Shown: positions 1 through 8,323 of the stretch, in pieces
Position numbering within the stretch: position 1 is the stretch's first letter
Layout: each line of letters opens with the position of its first letter
NCBI RefSeq assembly: GCF_011044995.1
Contig: NZ_JAAKZW010000017.1
Span: 1-59,341 of the forward strand
Origin: Streptomyces mesophilus
Lineage (GTDB): Bacteria; Actinomycetota; Actinomycetes; Streptomycetales; Streptomycetaceae
Length of the DNA: 59,341 nt
Reading direction: 5' to 3'
Program-made: the position numbers and the translations under genes
The notes under the pieces: generated by a model
Told to the model about the DNA's origin: nothing
What the model saw: only the letters and a program-made list of their open reading frames with translations
Databases searched by the model: none

Positions 1-106
1 TTGAGGGGTTAAGGCTCCCAGTAGACGACTGGGTTGATAGGCCGGATGTGGAAGCCCTGTAAAGGGTGGAGCTGACCGGTACTAATAGGCCGAGGGCTTG
101 TCCTCA
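1..106 (+). rRNA. 23S ribosomal RNA, 3' end (partial)
   Basis: The window opens inside the last helices of a 23S rRNA. The run ending GGTACTAATAGGCCGAGGGC is the conserved 3' terminal part of actinobacterial 23S rRNA, and a 5S rRNA follows. The 3' boundary near base 104-107 is estimated from pairing of CTTGTCC with the usual 5' end of streptomycete 23S rRNA, which lies outside the window, so it may be off by a few bases. Confidence 0.93.
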
Positions 107-235
107 GTTGCTCGCGTCCACTGTGTTAGTTCTGAAGTAACGAACAGCTGTTGCCGGCTGAACAGTTCCTCAATTGAAGAGAGTGCTTGTTCGCTGCCCT
201 GTTCAGGCTCCGGAATTTTGGAGCCACTTGAAAGG
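107..235 (+). other. 23S-5S rRNA spacer
   Basis: This transcribed spacer contains no gene. It has short inverted repeats, including GGCTCC (near 206) against GGAGCC (near 220), which are plausible processing hairpins. No tRNA is embedded in it. Confidence 0.7.
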
Positions 236-355
236 GTTTCGGTGGTCATAGCGTGAGGGAAACGCCCGGTTACATTCCGAACCCGGAAGCTAAGCCTCAC
301 AGCGCCGATGGTACTGCAGGGGGGACCCTGTGGGAGAGTAGGACGCCGCCGAACA
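236..355 (+). rRNA. rrf: 5S ribosomal RNA
   Basis: The sequence starts GTTTCGGTGGTCATAGCG and ends near GACGCCGCCGAAC, with the internal loop A box CCGAACCCGGAAGCTAAG. This matches a streptomycete 5S rRNA of about 120 nt. The two ends can pair (GTTTCGG with CCGAAC). It is the last gene of the rrn operon and is followed at once by a strong terminator. Confidence 0.97.
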
Positions 356-364
356 ATTATTGGA

Positions 365-409
365 GGACCCCTGGTCCCAGCGTTCACGCTGGGGACCAGG
401 GGTCCTTTT
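365..409 (+). terminator. Intrinsic terminator of the rRNA operon
   Basis: A stem of about 18 bp (365-382 with 387-405, one bulged G) closes on a TTCA loop and is followed by TTTTCTTTTTCT. The stem begins ten bases after the 5S rRNA. A U-rich tail this good is rare in this GC-rich window. Confidence 0.93.
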
Positions 410-482
410 CTTTTTCTGCCGAAGCGCGGCCGGTTGGCGGTTGCGCAAGAATGACTTGCGGTACCTAGGACAGGAGTCACCG

Positions 483-2831
483 ATGTCGAGCAACTCTCCC
501 GAGGATCGTCCGGAGCGCGAGCCGCGCCGCCGGGACGATGACCGGGGCGGATACCGCGGCGGCCGTGATGACCGCGGCCCGCGCAGGGACGACCGCGGTG
601 GTTCCGGCCGGCGTGACGAGCGCCCCAGCGGTCCCCGCAGGGACGATCGCGGGGGTGACCGAGGCGGTTTCCGTCGAGATGACCGTTCCGGCGGTCCGCG
701 CCGTGATGACGACCGTGGTGGGTACCGCGGGCGTGACGACCGTTCCGGCGGTCCGCGCCGTGATGACCGTGGCGGGCGCCCGTCCGGCGGCGGCTTCGAG
801 CGTCGTGATGACCGTGGTGGACGTCCGTCCGGTGGTGGTTTCGAGCGTCGTGACGATCGTGGTGGCCGTCCGTCGGGTGGCGGCGGTTTCCGTCGCGATG
901 ACCGTGGTGGCCGGCCTGCGGGTGGTGGCTACGGTCCGCGTCGTGATGACGACCGTTCCGGCGGTCCGCGTCGTGATGACCGCGGCGGCCGCCCGTCCGG
1001 CGGTGGCTTCGAGCGTCGTGACGACCGCGGTCCGCGTCGTGATGACCGTGGCGACGACCGCGGCGGGTTCCGCCGTGACGACCGTCCCTCCTTCCGGCGT
1101 GACAACGACCGTCGGGATGACCGACGTGACGACCGCGGCGGCCGTCCCTCCGGTGGTGGCTACGCGCCCCGCCGTGACGACGACCGCGGTGGCTACCGCG
1201 GACGTGACGACCGCTCCGGCGGCCCGCGTCGTGATGACCGTCCTTCTTTCCGTCGTGACGACGACCGTGGTGGTCGTCCGTCCGGTGGTGGCTTCGAGCG
1301 TCGTGACGATCGCGGCGGCCGCCCGTCGGGTGGCGGCGGTTTCCGTCGTGACGATCGTGGTGGCCGGCCTGCGGGTGGTGGCTACGGGCCGCGTCGTGAT
1401 GACGACCGTGGTGGGTACCGCGGGCGTGACGACCGTTCCGGCGGTCCGCGCCGTGACGACCGCGGCGGGCGCCCGTCCGGCGACGGCTTCGAGCGTCGTG
1501 ACGACCGTGGTGGCCGTCCGTCCGGCGGTGGCTTCGAGCGTCGTGACGACCGCCGTGACGACCGAGGTCCCCGTCGTGATGACCGTGGCGACGACCGCGG
1601 TGGGTTCCGCCGTGACGACCGTCGCGATGACCGACGCGACGACCGCGGTGGCCGTCCCTCCGGTGGTGGCTACGCGCCCCGCCGTGACGACGACCGCGGC
1701 GGGTTCCGCGGCCGTGACGACCGTGGCGGACGTCCGTCCGGCGGCTCCGGGCCGCGTCGCGACGACGACCGTGGTGGATACCGCGGGCGTGACGACCGCG
1801 GTGGGTACCGGGGACGTGACGACCGGGACCGCGACCGCGAGCCGATCCGGCGGCTGCCGATCCCGGAGGACGTCACCGGCTACGAGGTCGACCCGGACGT
1901 ACGGCAGGAGCTGCAGAGCCTCCCCAAGGGCCTTGCGGACGATGTCGCCAAGAACCTGGTGATGGTCGCCAAGCTCATCGACGAGGATCCCGAGCAGGCC
2001 TACGCGTACTCGCGTGTGGCCCTGCGCCTCGCGTCCCGTGTCGCTGCCGTCCGCGAGGCCGCCGGCTTCGCCGCGTACGCGAACGAGAAGTACTCCGAGG
2101 CGCTCGCCGAGTTCCGTGCCGCGCGCCGGATGACCGGCTCGGCCGAGCTGTGGCCCGTCATGGCGGACTGCGAGCGCGGTCTCGGGCGGCCCGAGAAGGC
2201 GCTGGACATGGCCGGTGAGCCCGAGGTGAAGCGGCTCGACAAGGCCGGACAGGTCGAGATGCGGCTGGTCGCCGCCGGTGCACGGCGCGACATGGGCCAG
2301 CTCGACGCGGCCATCGTGACGCTGCAGAGCCCCGAGCTCGCCTCGAACTCCGTACAGCCGTGGACCGCGCGACTGCGCTACGCCTACGCCGATGCGCTGC
2401 TCGAGGCCGGGCGTGAGGACGAGGCGCGGGAGTGGTTCGCCAAGACCGTCGAGTCCGACAAGGAGCACACCACCAATGCCTCCGACCGGCTCGCGGAGCT
2501 GGACGGTGTGGAGTTCGTCGACGCCTTCGATGAGGACGATGACGAGGACGAGGGCGAGGGCGACGAGGACGAGCAGCTCGTCGCAGAGTCCCGCACCGAC
2601 GAGTCCGACGAGTCCGACGACTCCGAGGACGACGAGGACGTAGCGGAGGCCGAGAAGGCCGACGGTACCGAGTACTACGACCCCGATGACGACGAGTACG
2701 AGGGCGACGACGACGCGGACGACGACGTAGCCGCCAAGCCGACGCTCGACCAGCCGCTCTTCGTGGCCCCCGAGCAGGACGAGGCGCAGGCCGCCGACGA
2801 GGGCGAGGAGCCCGAGGCGGACAAGGCCTGA
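483..2831 (+). CDS. TPR protein with a huge Arg/Asp/Gly-rich repeat region and an acidic tail
   Basis: The protein has 782 residues in three parts. Residues about 5-450 are low-complexity repeats built from RRDDRGG, GGYRGRDD and RPSGGGFE. Residues about 454-675 form an alpha-helical TPR-like core (for example YSEALAEFRAARRMTG and DALLEAGREDEAREWF). Residues about 676-782 are an Asp/Glu-rich tail. The ATG at 483 is chosen because AGGAG lies 7 bases upstream; open frame further upstream runs into the rrn terminator. A TPR protein stands at the matching place before the HAD phosphatase in M. tuberculosis (from memory, Rv1691), so the core is probably conserved and the repeat region an elaboration. 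No enzymatic motif is visible. RG-rich segments often bind RNA and scaffold complexes, so a role around ribosomal RNA is conceivable, but that is inference. Confidence 0.9.
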   Translation: MSSNSPEDRPEREPRRRDDDRGGYRGGRDDRGPRRDDRGGSGRRDERPSGPRRDDRGGDRGGFRRDDRSGGPRRDDDRGGYRGRDDRSGGPRRDDRGGRPSGGGFERRDDRGGRPSGGGFERRDDRGGRPSGGGGFRRDDRGGRPAGGGYGPRRDDDRSGGPRRDDRGGRPSGGGFERRDDRGPRRDDRGDDRGGFRRDDRPSFRRDNDRRDDRRDDRGGRPSGGGYAPRRDDDRGGYRGRDDRSGGPRRDDRPSFRRDDDRGGRPSGGGFERRDDRGGRPSGGGGFRRDDRGGRPAGGGYGPRRDDDRGGYRGRDDRSGGPRRDDRGGRPSGDGFERRDDRGGRPSGGGFERRDDRRDDRGPRRDDRGDDRGGFRRDDRRDDRRDDRGGRPSGGGYAPRRDDDRGGFRGRDDRGGRPSGGSGPRRDDDRGGYRGRDDRGGYRGRDDRDRDREPIRRLPIPEDVTGYEVDPDVRQELQSLPKGLADDVAKNLVMVAKLIDEDPEQAYAYSRVALRLASRVAAVREAAGFAAYANEKYSEALAEFRAARRMTGSAELWPVMADCERGLGRPEKALDMAGEPEVKRLDKAGQVEMRLVAAGARRDMGQLDAAIVTLQSPELASNSVQPWTARLRYAYADALLEAGREDEAREWFAKTVESDKEHTTNASDRLAELDGVEFVDAFDEDDDEDEGEGDEDEQLVAESRTDESDESDDSEDDEDVAEAEKADGTEYYDPDDDEYEGDDDADDDVAAKPTLDQPLFVAPEQDEAQAADEGEEPEADKA
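560..1830 (+). repeat. In-frame imperfect repeats encoding RRDDRGG/RPSGGG units
   Basis: About 1.27 kb of imperfect tandem and nested repeats lie inside the TPR gene. Recurring DNA words are CGTCGTGATGACCGTGG and CGTCCGTCCGGTGGTGGC with third-base changes. Because the units are GC-rich and in-frame multiples of three, several other frames also stay open for hundreds of codons. The repeats encode alternating Arg and Asp, so the segment is a polyampholyte. Copy number probably varies between strains by recombination, which is inference. Confidence 0.9.
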
Positions 2832-2850
2832 GGCTTCAGGGACAAGTGAA

Positions 2851-2884
2851 AAGGGGCGGTGACCGGAAACGGTCACCGCCCCTT
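2851..2884. terminator. Bidirectional hairpin between convergent genes
   Basis: A perfect 15-bp stem AAGGGGCGGTGACCG / CGGTCACCGCCCCTT closes on a GAAA tetraloop. It lies 20 bases after the TPR gene and 30 bases after the end of the convergent DUF1015 gene, so it can serve both. There is no long T-run, as is usual in Streptomyces. Confidence 0.85.
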
Positions 2885-2913
2885 CGTCGTATCCGGGCCC
2901 GGCAGGCGAGGGC

Positions 2914-4200
2914 TCAGTGGGCGAGGCTGCGCAGCACCAGACCCGTGGCCGGCTTCGGGCCGAACGACGTCGACTTGCGCGGCATCGTCACGCCCTCGCG
3001 CGCCAGCTCCCGTACGACGTCCTCGTGGACGGGGTGCATGAGGACCGCCGTACCGCCGTCGCGTTCCGCCTTGGCGACCGTGGCCACCGTGTCGTGGATG
3101 TACGCGATGTGCGCGGGGTCGTCCGGGATGTTCCAGACGTGGTCGAGGAGTGTGGCGTGCAGGACCGTCGCGTCGAGCCGGCGCCAGGCGTCGGGGCGGT
3201 CGGCCCGCACCGTGCGGGCCAGGAGCTCGGGGGAGGGGCGGTCGATCAGGTGGTACGTGCCGTCGCCGGTCAGGAGGAAGGCGTTGGACTCGGCCGACGC
3301 GGAGGCCAGGGACTCCATGGCGCGCGAGAGGGGGCCGTCGACCTGGCGTACACGGAAGGAGCCCCGTACGGAGGAGAGGGCGTCGGCGAGCGGCAGTCGG
3401 TGCAGCAGGCGGTGGATGGCCCGTACGCGCAGGGGGTAGCGGGCCGTGTCCACCAGGAGCACCAGACCGTGGTCCCAGGGCGTGCCCCGCGGGTGTTCGG
3501 CGCGCAGGCGCAGATACGTGGCCCAGCGGTGGTGGCCGTCGGCGATCAGGGCCTGGCGGTGGCTCAAGTCGCTCTGGACCTCGGCCAGTTCGGCGGGGTC
3601 CGTGACCGACCACAGGCGGTGGCTGAAGCCGTCCTCCGTGGTCGTGGAGAGCAGCGGGGGGCGCTGGGCCGCCCGCTCGATCGCCGCGGTCGCGCCGACC
3701 CGGGTGCCTTCGCTGCGGTAAGTGAGCAGCAGCGGCTCGAAGTTGGCGGCCGCGGCGCGCATCAGGGCCGCGCGGTCGGCGACGACATCCGGCATCACGT
3801 CCTCGTGCGGCAGCACGACGCCCTGGGCCGCCTCCGAGAGCTCCAGCGCGCCGATGAGACCGCGCTGGAGCACGTCGCCGTTGCGCTGCTCGTAGACGTA
3901 GAGCGCCGGTTCCGGGTCCGGGGCGAGGATGCCCTCGGCGAGCCAGCGGTGCAGGGTGTCGGCGGCCTGCTGGTGGCGGGCCGCGGGCGTTTCGGCCTGC
4001 GGGAGGATCAGCCGGACGATGTTGTGGGGGTCCGCCGATTCCAGGTGGGTCAGGCCGTCGGGCCGTACGACCACGTCGTACGGCGGCGACGTGACCGCGG
4101 CCAGGCTGCCGACCCGCTCCGGGGCGTAACGCAGGCCCCGAAACGGTGAGAGGTGCAGCCCCTCCGGCCTACCGCTGTCCCTCTGACCTGTGGTGTTCAT
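2914..4200 (-). CDS. DUF1015 family protein
   Basis: The protein has 428 residues. It carries the features of the DUF1015 family: an N-terminal PFRGLRYAPERVGSLAAVTSPPYDV segment (read here as SPPYDV near residue 38) and the signature IADGHHRWAT near residue 220. Some members of this family have been reported as ATP-dependent L-serine kinases; I recall this only generally and do not assert it for this gene. The ATG is at 4198-4200. No Shine-Dalgarno sequence precedes it, and a TACGAT hexamer ends 6 bases upstream, so the mRNA may be leaderless. It is convergent with the TPR gene and divergent from the HAD gene. Confidence 0.88.
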   Translation of the reverse strand: MNTTGQRDSGRPEGLHLSPFRGLRYAPERVGSLAAVTSPPYDVVVRPDGLTHLESADPHNIVRLILPQAETPAARHQQAADTLHRWLAEGILAPDPEPALYVYEQRNGDVLQRGLIGALELSEAAQGVVLPHEDVMPDVVADRAALMRAAAANFEPLLLTYRSEGTRVGATAAIERAAQRPPLLSTTTEDGFSHRLWSVTDPAELAEVQSDLSHRQALIADGHHRWATYLRLRAEHPRGTPWDHGLVLLVDTARYPLRVRAIHRLLHRLPLADALSSVRGSFRVRQVDGPLSRAMESLASASAESNAFLLTGDGTYHLIDRPSPELLARTVRADRPDAWRRLDATVLHATLLDHVWNIPDDPAHIAYIHDTVATVAKAERDGGTAVLMHPVHEDVVRELAREGVTMPRKSTSFGPKPATGLVLRSLAH

Positions 4201-4265
4201 TGAGGCATCGTAGTTGTGTCCGAGCAGTGCGAGAGGATCGGGGCATAAGCACCGATCGAGGAGCG

Positions 4266-5300
4266 ATGACCACCATGCATGAGACCGTCAGGACCAGCCC
4301 GGCCGGCAGCGAACGGGCGCTGAGCGCGGCGTACGACACGGCGCTGCTCGACCTCGACGGGGTGGTGTACGCGGGCGGTGCGGCGATCACGCACGCCGTC
4401 GACTCGCTGCTGACCGCGCGCGAGGGCGGTATGCGGCTCGCGTATGTCACCAACAACGCGCTGCGTCCGCCGCAGGTCGTGGCCGAGCACATCACGGAGC
4501 TCGGGGTGCCGACCGAGGCCTCCGAGGTGATCAACTCCGCGCAGGCCGTGGCCCGGCTCATCTCGGAGCAGCAGCCGGCCGGTGCGAAGGTCCTGGTCAT
4601 CGGCGGGGGAGGGCTGCGGATCGCGCTGCGCGAGCGGGGGCTCGTACCGGTGGAGTCGGCGGACGACGATCCTGCGGCCGTGGTGCAGGGGTACGGCGGG
4701 CCCGAGTTGCAGTGGGGAAGGTTCGCGGAGGCCTGTTACGCGATCGCGCGGGGCGTGCCCTGGTACGCGTCCAACACCGACCTGACCATCCCGAGCGGAC
4801 GCGGCATCGCGCCCGGCAACGGTGCGGCGGTGGAGGTCGTACGGATCGCCACGGGCGCCGAACCGCAGGTCGCGGGCAAGCCGTTGCCGCCGATGCACCG
4901 CGAGACGATTCTGCGCACGGGTGCCGAGCACCCGCTGGTGGTGGGCGACCGGCTCGACACGGACATCGAGGGTGCCTACAACGGGCAGGTCGACTCGCTG
5001 CTCGTCCTGACCGGAGTGACCGACGGCGCGCAGCTGCTCGCGGCGCGGCCCGAGCACCGGCCCACATACGTCGACGCCGATCTGCGCGGCATGCTCACCG
5101 GGCAGCCCGAGGTCGTGGCCGAGGGCGACGGGTTCCGCTGCGGCGGCTGGACCGCGCGGGCGGGGGAGCGCCTCGAACTCGACGGTGAGGGCGAGCCGTT
5201 GGACGGCCTGCGGGCGCTGTGCGCGGCGGCTTGGACGCACGCGGGCGCAGGGGTGTGCGAGCTGGACTCGGGGAAGGTGCTGGCGCGGCTGGGGCTGTGA
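4266..5300 (+). CDS. HAD superfamily class IIA (NagD-like) phosphatase
   Basis: The protein has 344 residues. All four HAD motifs are visible: LLDLDGVVY (nucleophile and acid/base Asp near residue 27-29), YVTNN (motif II Thr), AGKP with the motif III Lys, and VVGDRLDTDIEG (motif IV acidic pair). Class IIA enzymes such as NagD and p-nitrophenyl phosphatase act on small sugar phosphates, nucleotides or similar; the substrate here is unknown. GAGGAG at 4258-4263 lies only 2 bases before the ATG at 4266 but 11 before the in-frame ATG at 4275, so the true start may be 4275. A HAD phosphatase sits upstream of tlyA in other actinobacteria as well. Confidence 0.9.
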   Translation: MTTMHETVRTSPAGSERALSAAYDTALLDLDGVVYAGGAAITHAVDSLLTAREGGMRLAYVTNNALRPPQVVAEHITELGVPTEASEVINSAQAVARLISEQQPAGAKVLVIGGGGLRIALRERGLVPVESADDDPAAVVQGYGGPELQWGRFAEACYAIARGVPWYASNTDLTIPSGRGIAPGNGAAVEVVRIATGAEPQVAGKPLPPMHRETILRTGAEHPLVVGDRLDTDIEGAYNGQVDSLLVLTGVTDGAQLLAARPEHRPTYVDADLRGMLTGQPEVVAEGDGFRCGGWTARAGERLELDGEGEPLDGLRALCAAAWTHAGAGVCELDSGKVLARLGL

Positions 5301-5303
5301 CGA

Positions 5304-5340
5304 CGTGAGGGGTGCGCCCGGCCCGGGCGCACCCCTCACG
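5304..5340. terminator. Bidirectional hairpin after the HAD and siderophore-interacting genes
   Basis: A perfect 17-bp stem (5304-5320 with 5324-5340, CGTGAGGGGTGCGCCCG on the left) closes on a GCC loop between two convergent stop codons, 3 bases after one gene and 4 before the other. It is a strong shared terminator candidate without a T-tract. Confidence 0.85.
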
Positions 5341-5344
5341 TGGT

Positions 5345-6142
5345 TCAGGCGTCCTCGCCCGAGGTCAGGAGGTCGTCCTCGGTGGCTCCCTGGCGCCAGT
5401 AGCCCGTGAACTTCACCCGCCGCTTGTCGAAGCCCCGCTCACCGACGAGATGGCGGCGCAGCGCCTTTACGGTGGCCGATTCGCCCGCGATCCAGGCGTA
5501 CGGGGTGCCGGACGGCAGATCCGCCGCGCGGACCGCGTCCACCACCCCCGAGGTGACCCACTCGATCTTCGCGTCCGCGGCGGTGGCCAGCTCCTGGCGG
5601 TCGGCGAGATCGCGGACCTCCAGCCACACCCGTACGGGAAGACCGGACGGCAGCGATTCGAGGATGCCGGCGATGGCGGGCAGGGCCGACGCGTCGCCCG
5701 TGAGGAGCAGCCATTCGGAGTCCTCGGGCGGGCGGAAGTCGTACGCGCCGTTCTCCTCGTCGACCGGGGCGAGGACCGAGACGCGGTCGCCCGGCTCCGC
5801 GTGGTGGGCCCAGCGCGATGCCGGGGCCTCGGTGCCGTGCAGGGCGAAGTCGACGAGGAGTTCGTCGGAGGTCAGGGCGCGGGTCGTGTACGTGCGCATG
5901 ACCCCGCGGACCGCGGGGTCGAGTTCCCGCCAGGCGGCGTACCAGTTGTCGCCCTGCTCCGTCGGCACGATCGGAGCGTCCTGGCCCGGGTGCGGCAGGA
6001 ACAGCTTGATGCGCTGGTCCCGCCCGGCCGACGCCATCCGCGCGACGTCCGGGCCGCCGAAAGCGACACGGATCATCGACGGGGTCAGACGTTCCTTGCG
6101 TACGACATGGGTGTCGAAGAACTGGTACGGGGCGTCGGACAC
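5345..6142 (-). CDS. Siderophore-interacting protein (FAD-dependent ferric-siderophore reductase)
   Basis: The 265-residue protein has the two-domain ViuB/SIP layout. An N-terminal FAD-binding barrel has MRTYTTRALTSDELLVDFALHG near residue 85-105, with the R-x-Y-T flavin motif. A C-terminal NAD(P)H-binding half has LLTGDASALPAIAGIL and later YAWIAGESATVKALRRHL. Such enzymes reduce Fe(III) bound to siderophores in the cytoplasm to release iron. The start is a GTG at 6140-6142 preceded by AGGAGGAG. It lies downstream of the two binding-protein genes on the same strand, 33 bases away, so it probably shares their iron-regulated transcript. Confidence 0.92.
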   Translation of the reverse strand: MSDAPYQFFDTHVVRKERLTPSMIRVAFGGPDVARMASAGRDQRIKLFLPHPGQDAPIVPTEQGDNWYAAWRELDPAVRGVMRTYTTRALTSDELLVDFALHGTEAPASRWAHHAEPGDRVSVLAPVDEENGAYDFRPPEDSEWLLLTGDASALPAIAGILESLPSGLPVRVWLEVRDLADRQELATAADAKIEWVTSGVVDAVRAADLPSGTPYAWIAGESATVKALRRHLVGERGFDKRRVKFTGYWRQGATEDDLLTSGEDA

Positions 6143-6175
6143 GGGCGGACTCCTCCTGGCAATTGCGCCGGCCGG

Positions 6176-7222
6176 TCAGGCCTTGAGCTTCTTCGCGTTC
6201 TCGATGGACTCGGCGAGCGCTTCGAGGACCGGCGCGTAACCGGCGTAGCTGTAGCGCTCCTCCATCGACCACGGAATGACCTGGTCGGCCTCGACCGCGG
6301 GCATGCGGGTCCACGTCGGCTTCTTGGCCAGCTCGGCGGCGGGCAGCGTCTGGCTGCGGTTGTCGAGCAGGAGCAGGTCCGCGTGGTACTTGTCGGTGTT
6401 CTCCCAGCTGAAGGTCTCCCAGAAGCCCCACTCGTCGACCTTCTTGCCCTCGATCAGCTCGACGCCGAGGTCCTTGAAGTAGTTGAGGTCGCAGTAGGAG
6501 TCGGGGACGGCCACGTAGAACTGGTCCTTGTCGGCCGTGACCGCCATGACCTTGAGGCCCTTGTTCTTCTTCGCCGCTTCGCGCAGCCGCGCCTCAGCCT
6601 TGTCGAAGCGGGCCTTGGCGTCCTTGACGGCCTGGGCCTCCAGGTCGGCGCCGAGCGACTTCGCGAGCTCCGTGTAGCGCTTGAGCGGGTCGAGCAGCGT
6701 ACGGCGGGCGCCGTCGATGCCGACGGTCGGGGCGAGCGCCTCGATCTTCTTGGTGGACTCCTCGGGGACGAACCAGAGGAGCGGCGCCGGGAACATGTTG
6801 CTGATCAGGAGATCGGGCTCGAGCGCCGCGTACTTCTCGACGTTGAACTGGCCCCAGTCCTCACCGAGGCTCGTCACCTTGGCCACGTCCATGGCGCCGG
6901 CCTGCGGGTTGGGCTTGCCGTCGATCGGCTTGCTGGGGCCGAAGATGCCGACGCATTCGATGCCGTAGTCGTGCAGGGCCGCGGCCGTGGAGACAAAGGC
7001 GACGATCTTGTTCGGGGTGTGGCCGACCTTGGCGGTCTTGCCGCGGTCGTCCTTGAACGACCAGGGCTTGTCCTTGCCCTTGTCGGTGCTCGCCGCGGGC
7101 TTCTTGTCATCGCCGCACGCGGTCAGGAAGGCACCGAGACCGAAGGCCGCGCCGGCGGAGAGCAGGCCGCGGCGGGAGAGGCCGCCCTTGTTCAGGTGCG
7201 AGGGGCGGTTCTTGGCAGACAT
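6176..7222 (-). CDS. Iron-siderophore ABC transporter substrate-binding lipoprotein (copy 2)
   Basis: The 348-residue protein begins with a lipoprotein signal: twin Arg at 17-18 (SRRGLLSAG), a hydrophobic stretch, and the lipobox LTAC with Cys36. The mature part is a FepB/FatB-type periplasmic-binding fold with KYAALEPDLLISNM and FWETFSWENTDKYHADLLLLD. It should capture a ferric siderophore outside the membrane and deliver it to the FecCD permeases encoded divergently. Its ATG shares one base with the stop of the upstream paralogue (TGATG at 7220-7224), implying translational coupling. The two proteins are alike over their whole length. Confidence 0.93.
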   Translation of the reverse strand: MSAKNRPSHLNKGGLSRRGLLSAGAAFGLGAFLTACGDDKKPAASTDKGKDKPWSFKDDRGKTAKVGHTPNKIVAFVSTAAALHDYGIECVGIFGPSKPIDGKPNPQAGAMDVAKVTSLGEDWGQFNVEKYAALEPDLLISNMFPAPLLWFVPEESTKKIEALAPTVGIDGARRTLLDPLKRYTELAKSLGADLEAQAVKDAKARFDKAEARLREAAKKNKGLKVMAVTADKDQFYVAVPDSYCDLNYFKDLGVELIEGKKVDEWGFWETFSWENTDKYHADLLLLDNRSQTLPAAELAKKPTWTRMPAVEADQVIPWSMEERYSYAGYAPVLEALAESIENAKKLKA

Positions 7223-8271
7223 CAGGCGACCTTCTTGGCGTCTTGAAGAGCGGTGGCAAGGGATTCGAGGAGCGGCGCGATACCGGCGTGGCTGAACTGC
7301 GGCTCGTTGTACCAAGCCACGGTCTGGCCGGCCTTGACCGCGGGGAGCTTCGCCCAGGTGGGCATGGACTTCTTCAGGTCCTCGGGCTGAAGATTTCCGG
7401 TGCGCTTGTCGACGAGGATCACGTCGGCGTCGTACTTGTCGGCGTTCTCCCAGCTCAGCTCGGCGAAGAAGCCGGCCTCGCCGACCCCGTCCGGGGTCAC
7501 GAAGTCGACGCCGAGCTCGCGGTAGTAGCGCAGATCGGTGAAGTCGTCGGGGGTACCGACGTAGAGCAGGTCCTTGGTCGCGGAGACCGCCATGACCTTC
7601 AGCTTCTTGGCCTTCGCGGTCTTGGCGGCCTGGCGTACGGACTCGGCCGCGGCCTCGAATCGGGCCTTGGCGTCGGTCACCTTCTTCGCCTTGAGATCCG
7701 CGCCGAGCGAGGCCGCGAGCTCGCCGAAGCGGTCGATCACGCCGGTCAGCGAGGCCTTGCCGGTGAGGATGCCGACGGAGGGGGCGAGGGCCGCGATCTT
7801 CTTGGCCGACTCCTCGGGGACGTACCAGAGCGTCGGCGACTCGTTCATCGTGGTGACGAGGAGGTCGGGCTCGAGGGCCGCGTACTTCTCGAGGCTGAAC
7901 TCGCCCCAGGCGTTGCCGATGATCTCGACCTTGTCGACATCGATCCGGCCCGCCTGGACATCGGGCTTGCCGTTCTCGAGCTTCGTGGGGCCGAACACCC
8001 CCACGCACTCGACGCCGAAGTCGTGCAGGGCGGAGGCGGCGCCTATGTAGGCGACCACGTTCTTGGGGGTGCCGTTGGTCTTCACGGTCTTGCCGCGGTC
8101 GTCCTTGAAGGACCAACTGCCCTTCTTCTCGGGAGACTTGGCGTCCTCCGAGTCGCCGCACGCGGCAAGGAGCGCGCCCAGGCCGAGGGCGCCGCCGGAG
8201 GCGAGCAGTCCGCGCCGGGATATCCGGGAGCGCTGACCGGCCGGCGAAAGGGAAGGACGGGACGGCAACAT
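7222..8271 (-). CDS. Iron-siderophore ABC transporter substrate-binding lipoprotein (copy 1)
   Basis: The 349-residue protein has a twin-Arg lipoprotein signal (SRRGLLASG at 18-26, lipobox LAAC with Cys38), followed by a siderophore-binding fold with KNVVAYIGAASALHDFGVEC and KYAALEPDLLVTTM. The likely translation start is the ATG at 8269-8271; its Shine-Dalgarno sequence is weak (GAGAGAG). It is the first gene of the leftward unit and lies 30 bases from the iron box, so it should be repressed by an IdeR/DmdR-type regulator when iron is plentiful. Ligand preference cannot be read from the sequence. Confidence 0.93.
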   Translation of the reverse strand: MLPSRPSLSPAGQRSRISRRGLLASGGALGLGALLAACGDSEDAKSPEKKGSWSFKDDRGKTVKTNGTPKNVVAYIGAASALHDFGVECVGVFGPTKLENGKPDVQAGRIDVDKVEIIGNAWGEFSLEKYAALEPDLLVTTMNESPTLWYVPEESAKKIAALAPSVGILTGKASLTGVIDRFGELAASLGADLKAKKVTDAKARFEAAAESVRQAAKTAKAKKLKVMAVSATKDLLYVGTPDDFTDLRYYRELGVDFVTPDGVGEAGFFAELSWENADKYDADVILVDKRTGNLQPEDLKKSMPTWAKLPAVKAGQTVAWYNEPQFSHAGIAPLLESLATALQDAKKVA

Positions 8272-8300
8272 TCTTCGTGCTCTCTCGTCGAAGGGAAGTG

Positions 8301-8319
8301 CGAGGGTAGGCTAACCTAA
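8301..8319. promoter_or_regulatory. Iron box (IdeR/DmdR-type operator)
   Basis: The 19-bp site CGAGGGTAGGCTAACCTAA matches the IdeR/DmdR consensus TTAGGTTAGGCTAACCTAA at 16 of 19 positions. It lies in the 52-bp gap between divergent siderophore-binding and permease genes, so one site can control both directions. The hexamer TAACCT (8312-8317) inside it is placed 6 bases before the rightward GTG start and may be that gene's -10 element. Confidence 0.88.
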
Positions 8320-8323
8320 CCGG

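Noticed and set aside
253..468. Small open frames across the 5S rRNA and terminator
   Set aside because: They overlap a certain rRNA gene and its terminator.
477..2876. A 799-codon open frame antisense to the TPR gene, and a 474-codon frame on the same strand in another phase
   Set aside because: Both arise because the repeat units are GC-rich multiples of three. Their products are Thr/Val-rich nonsense with no domain, while the frame at 483 has a ribosome binding site and a TPR core.
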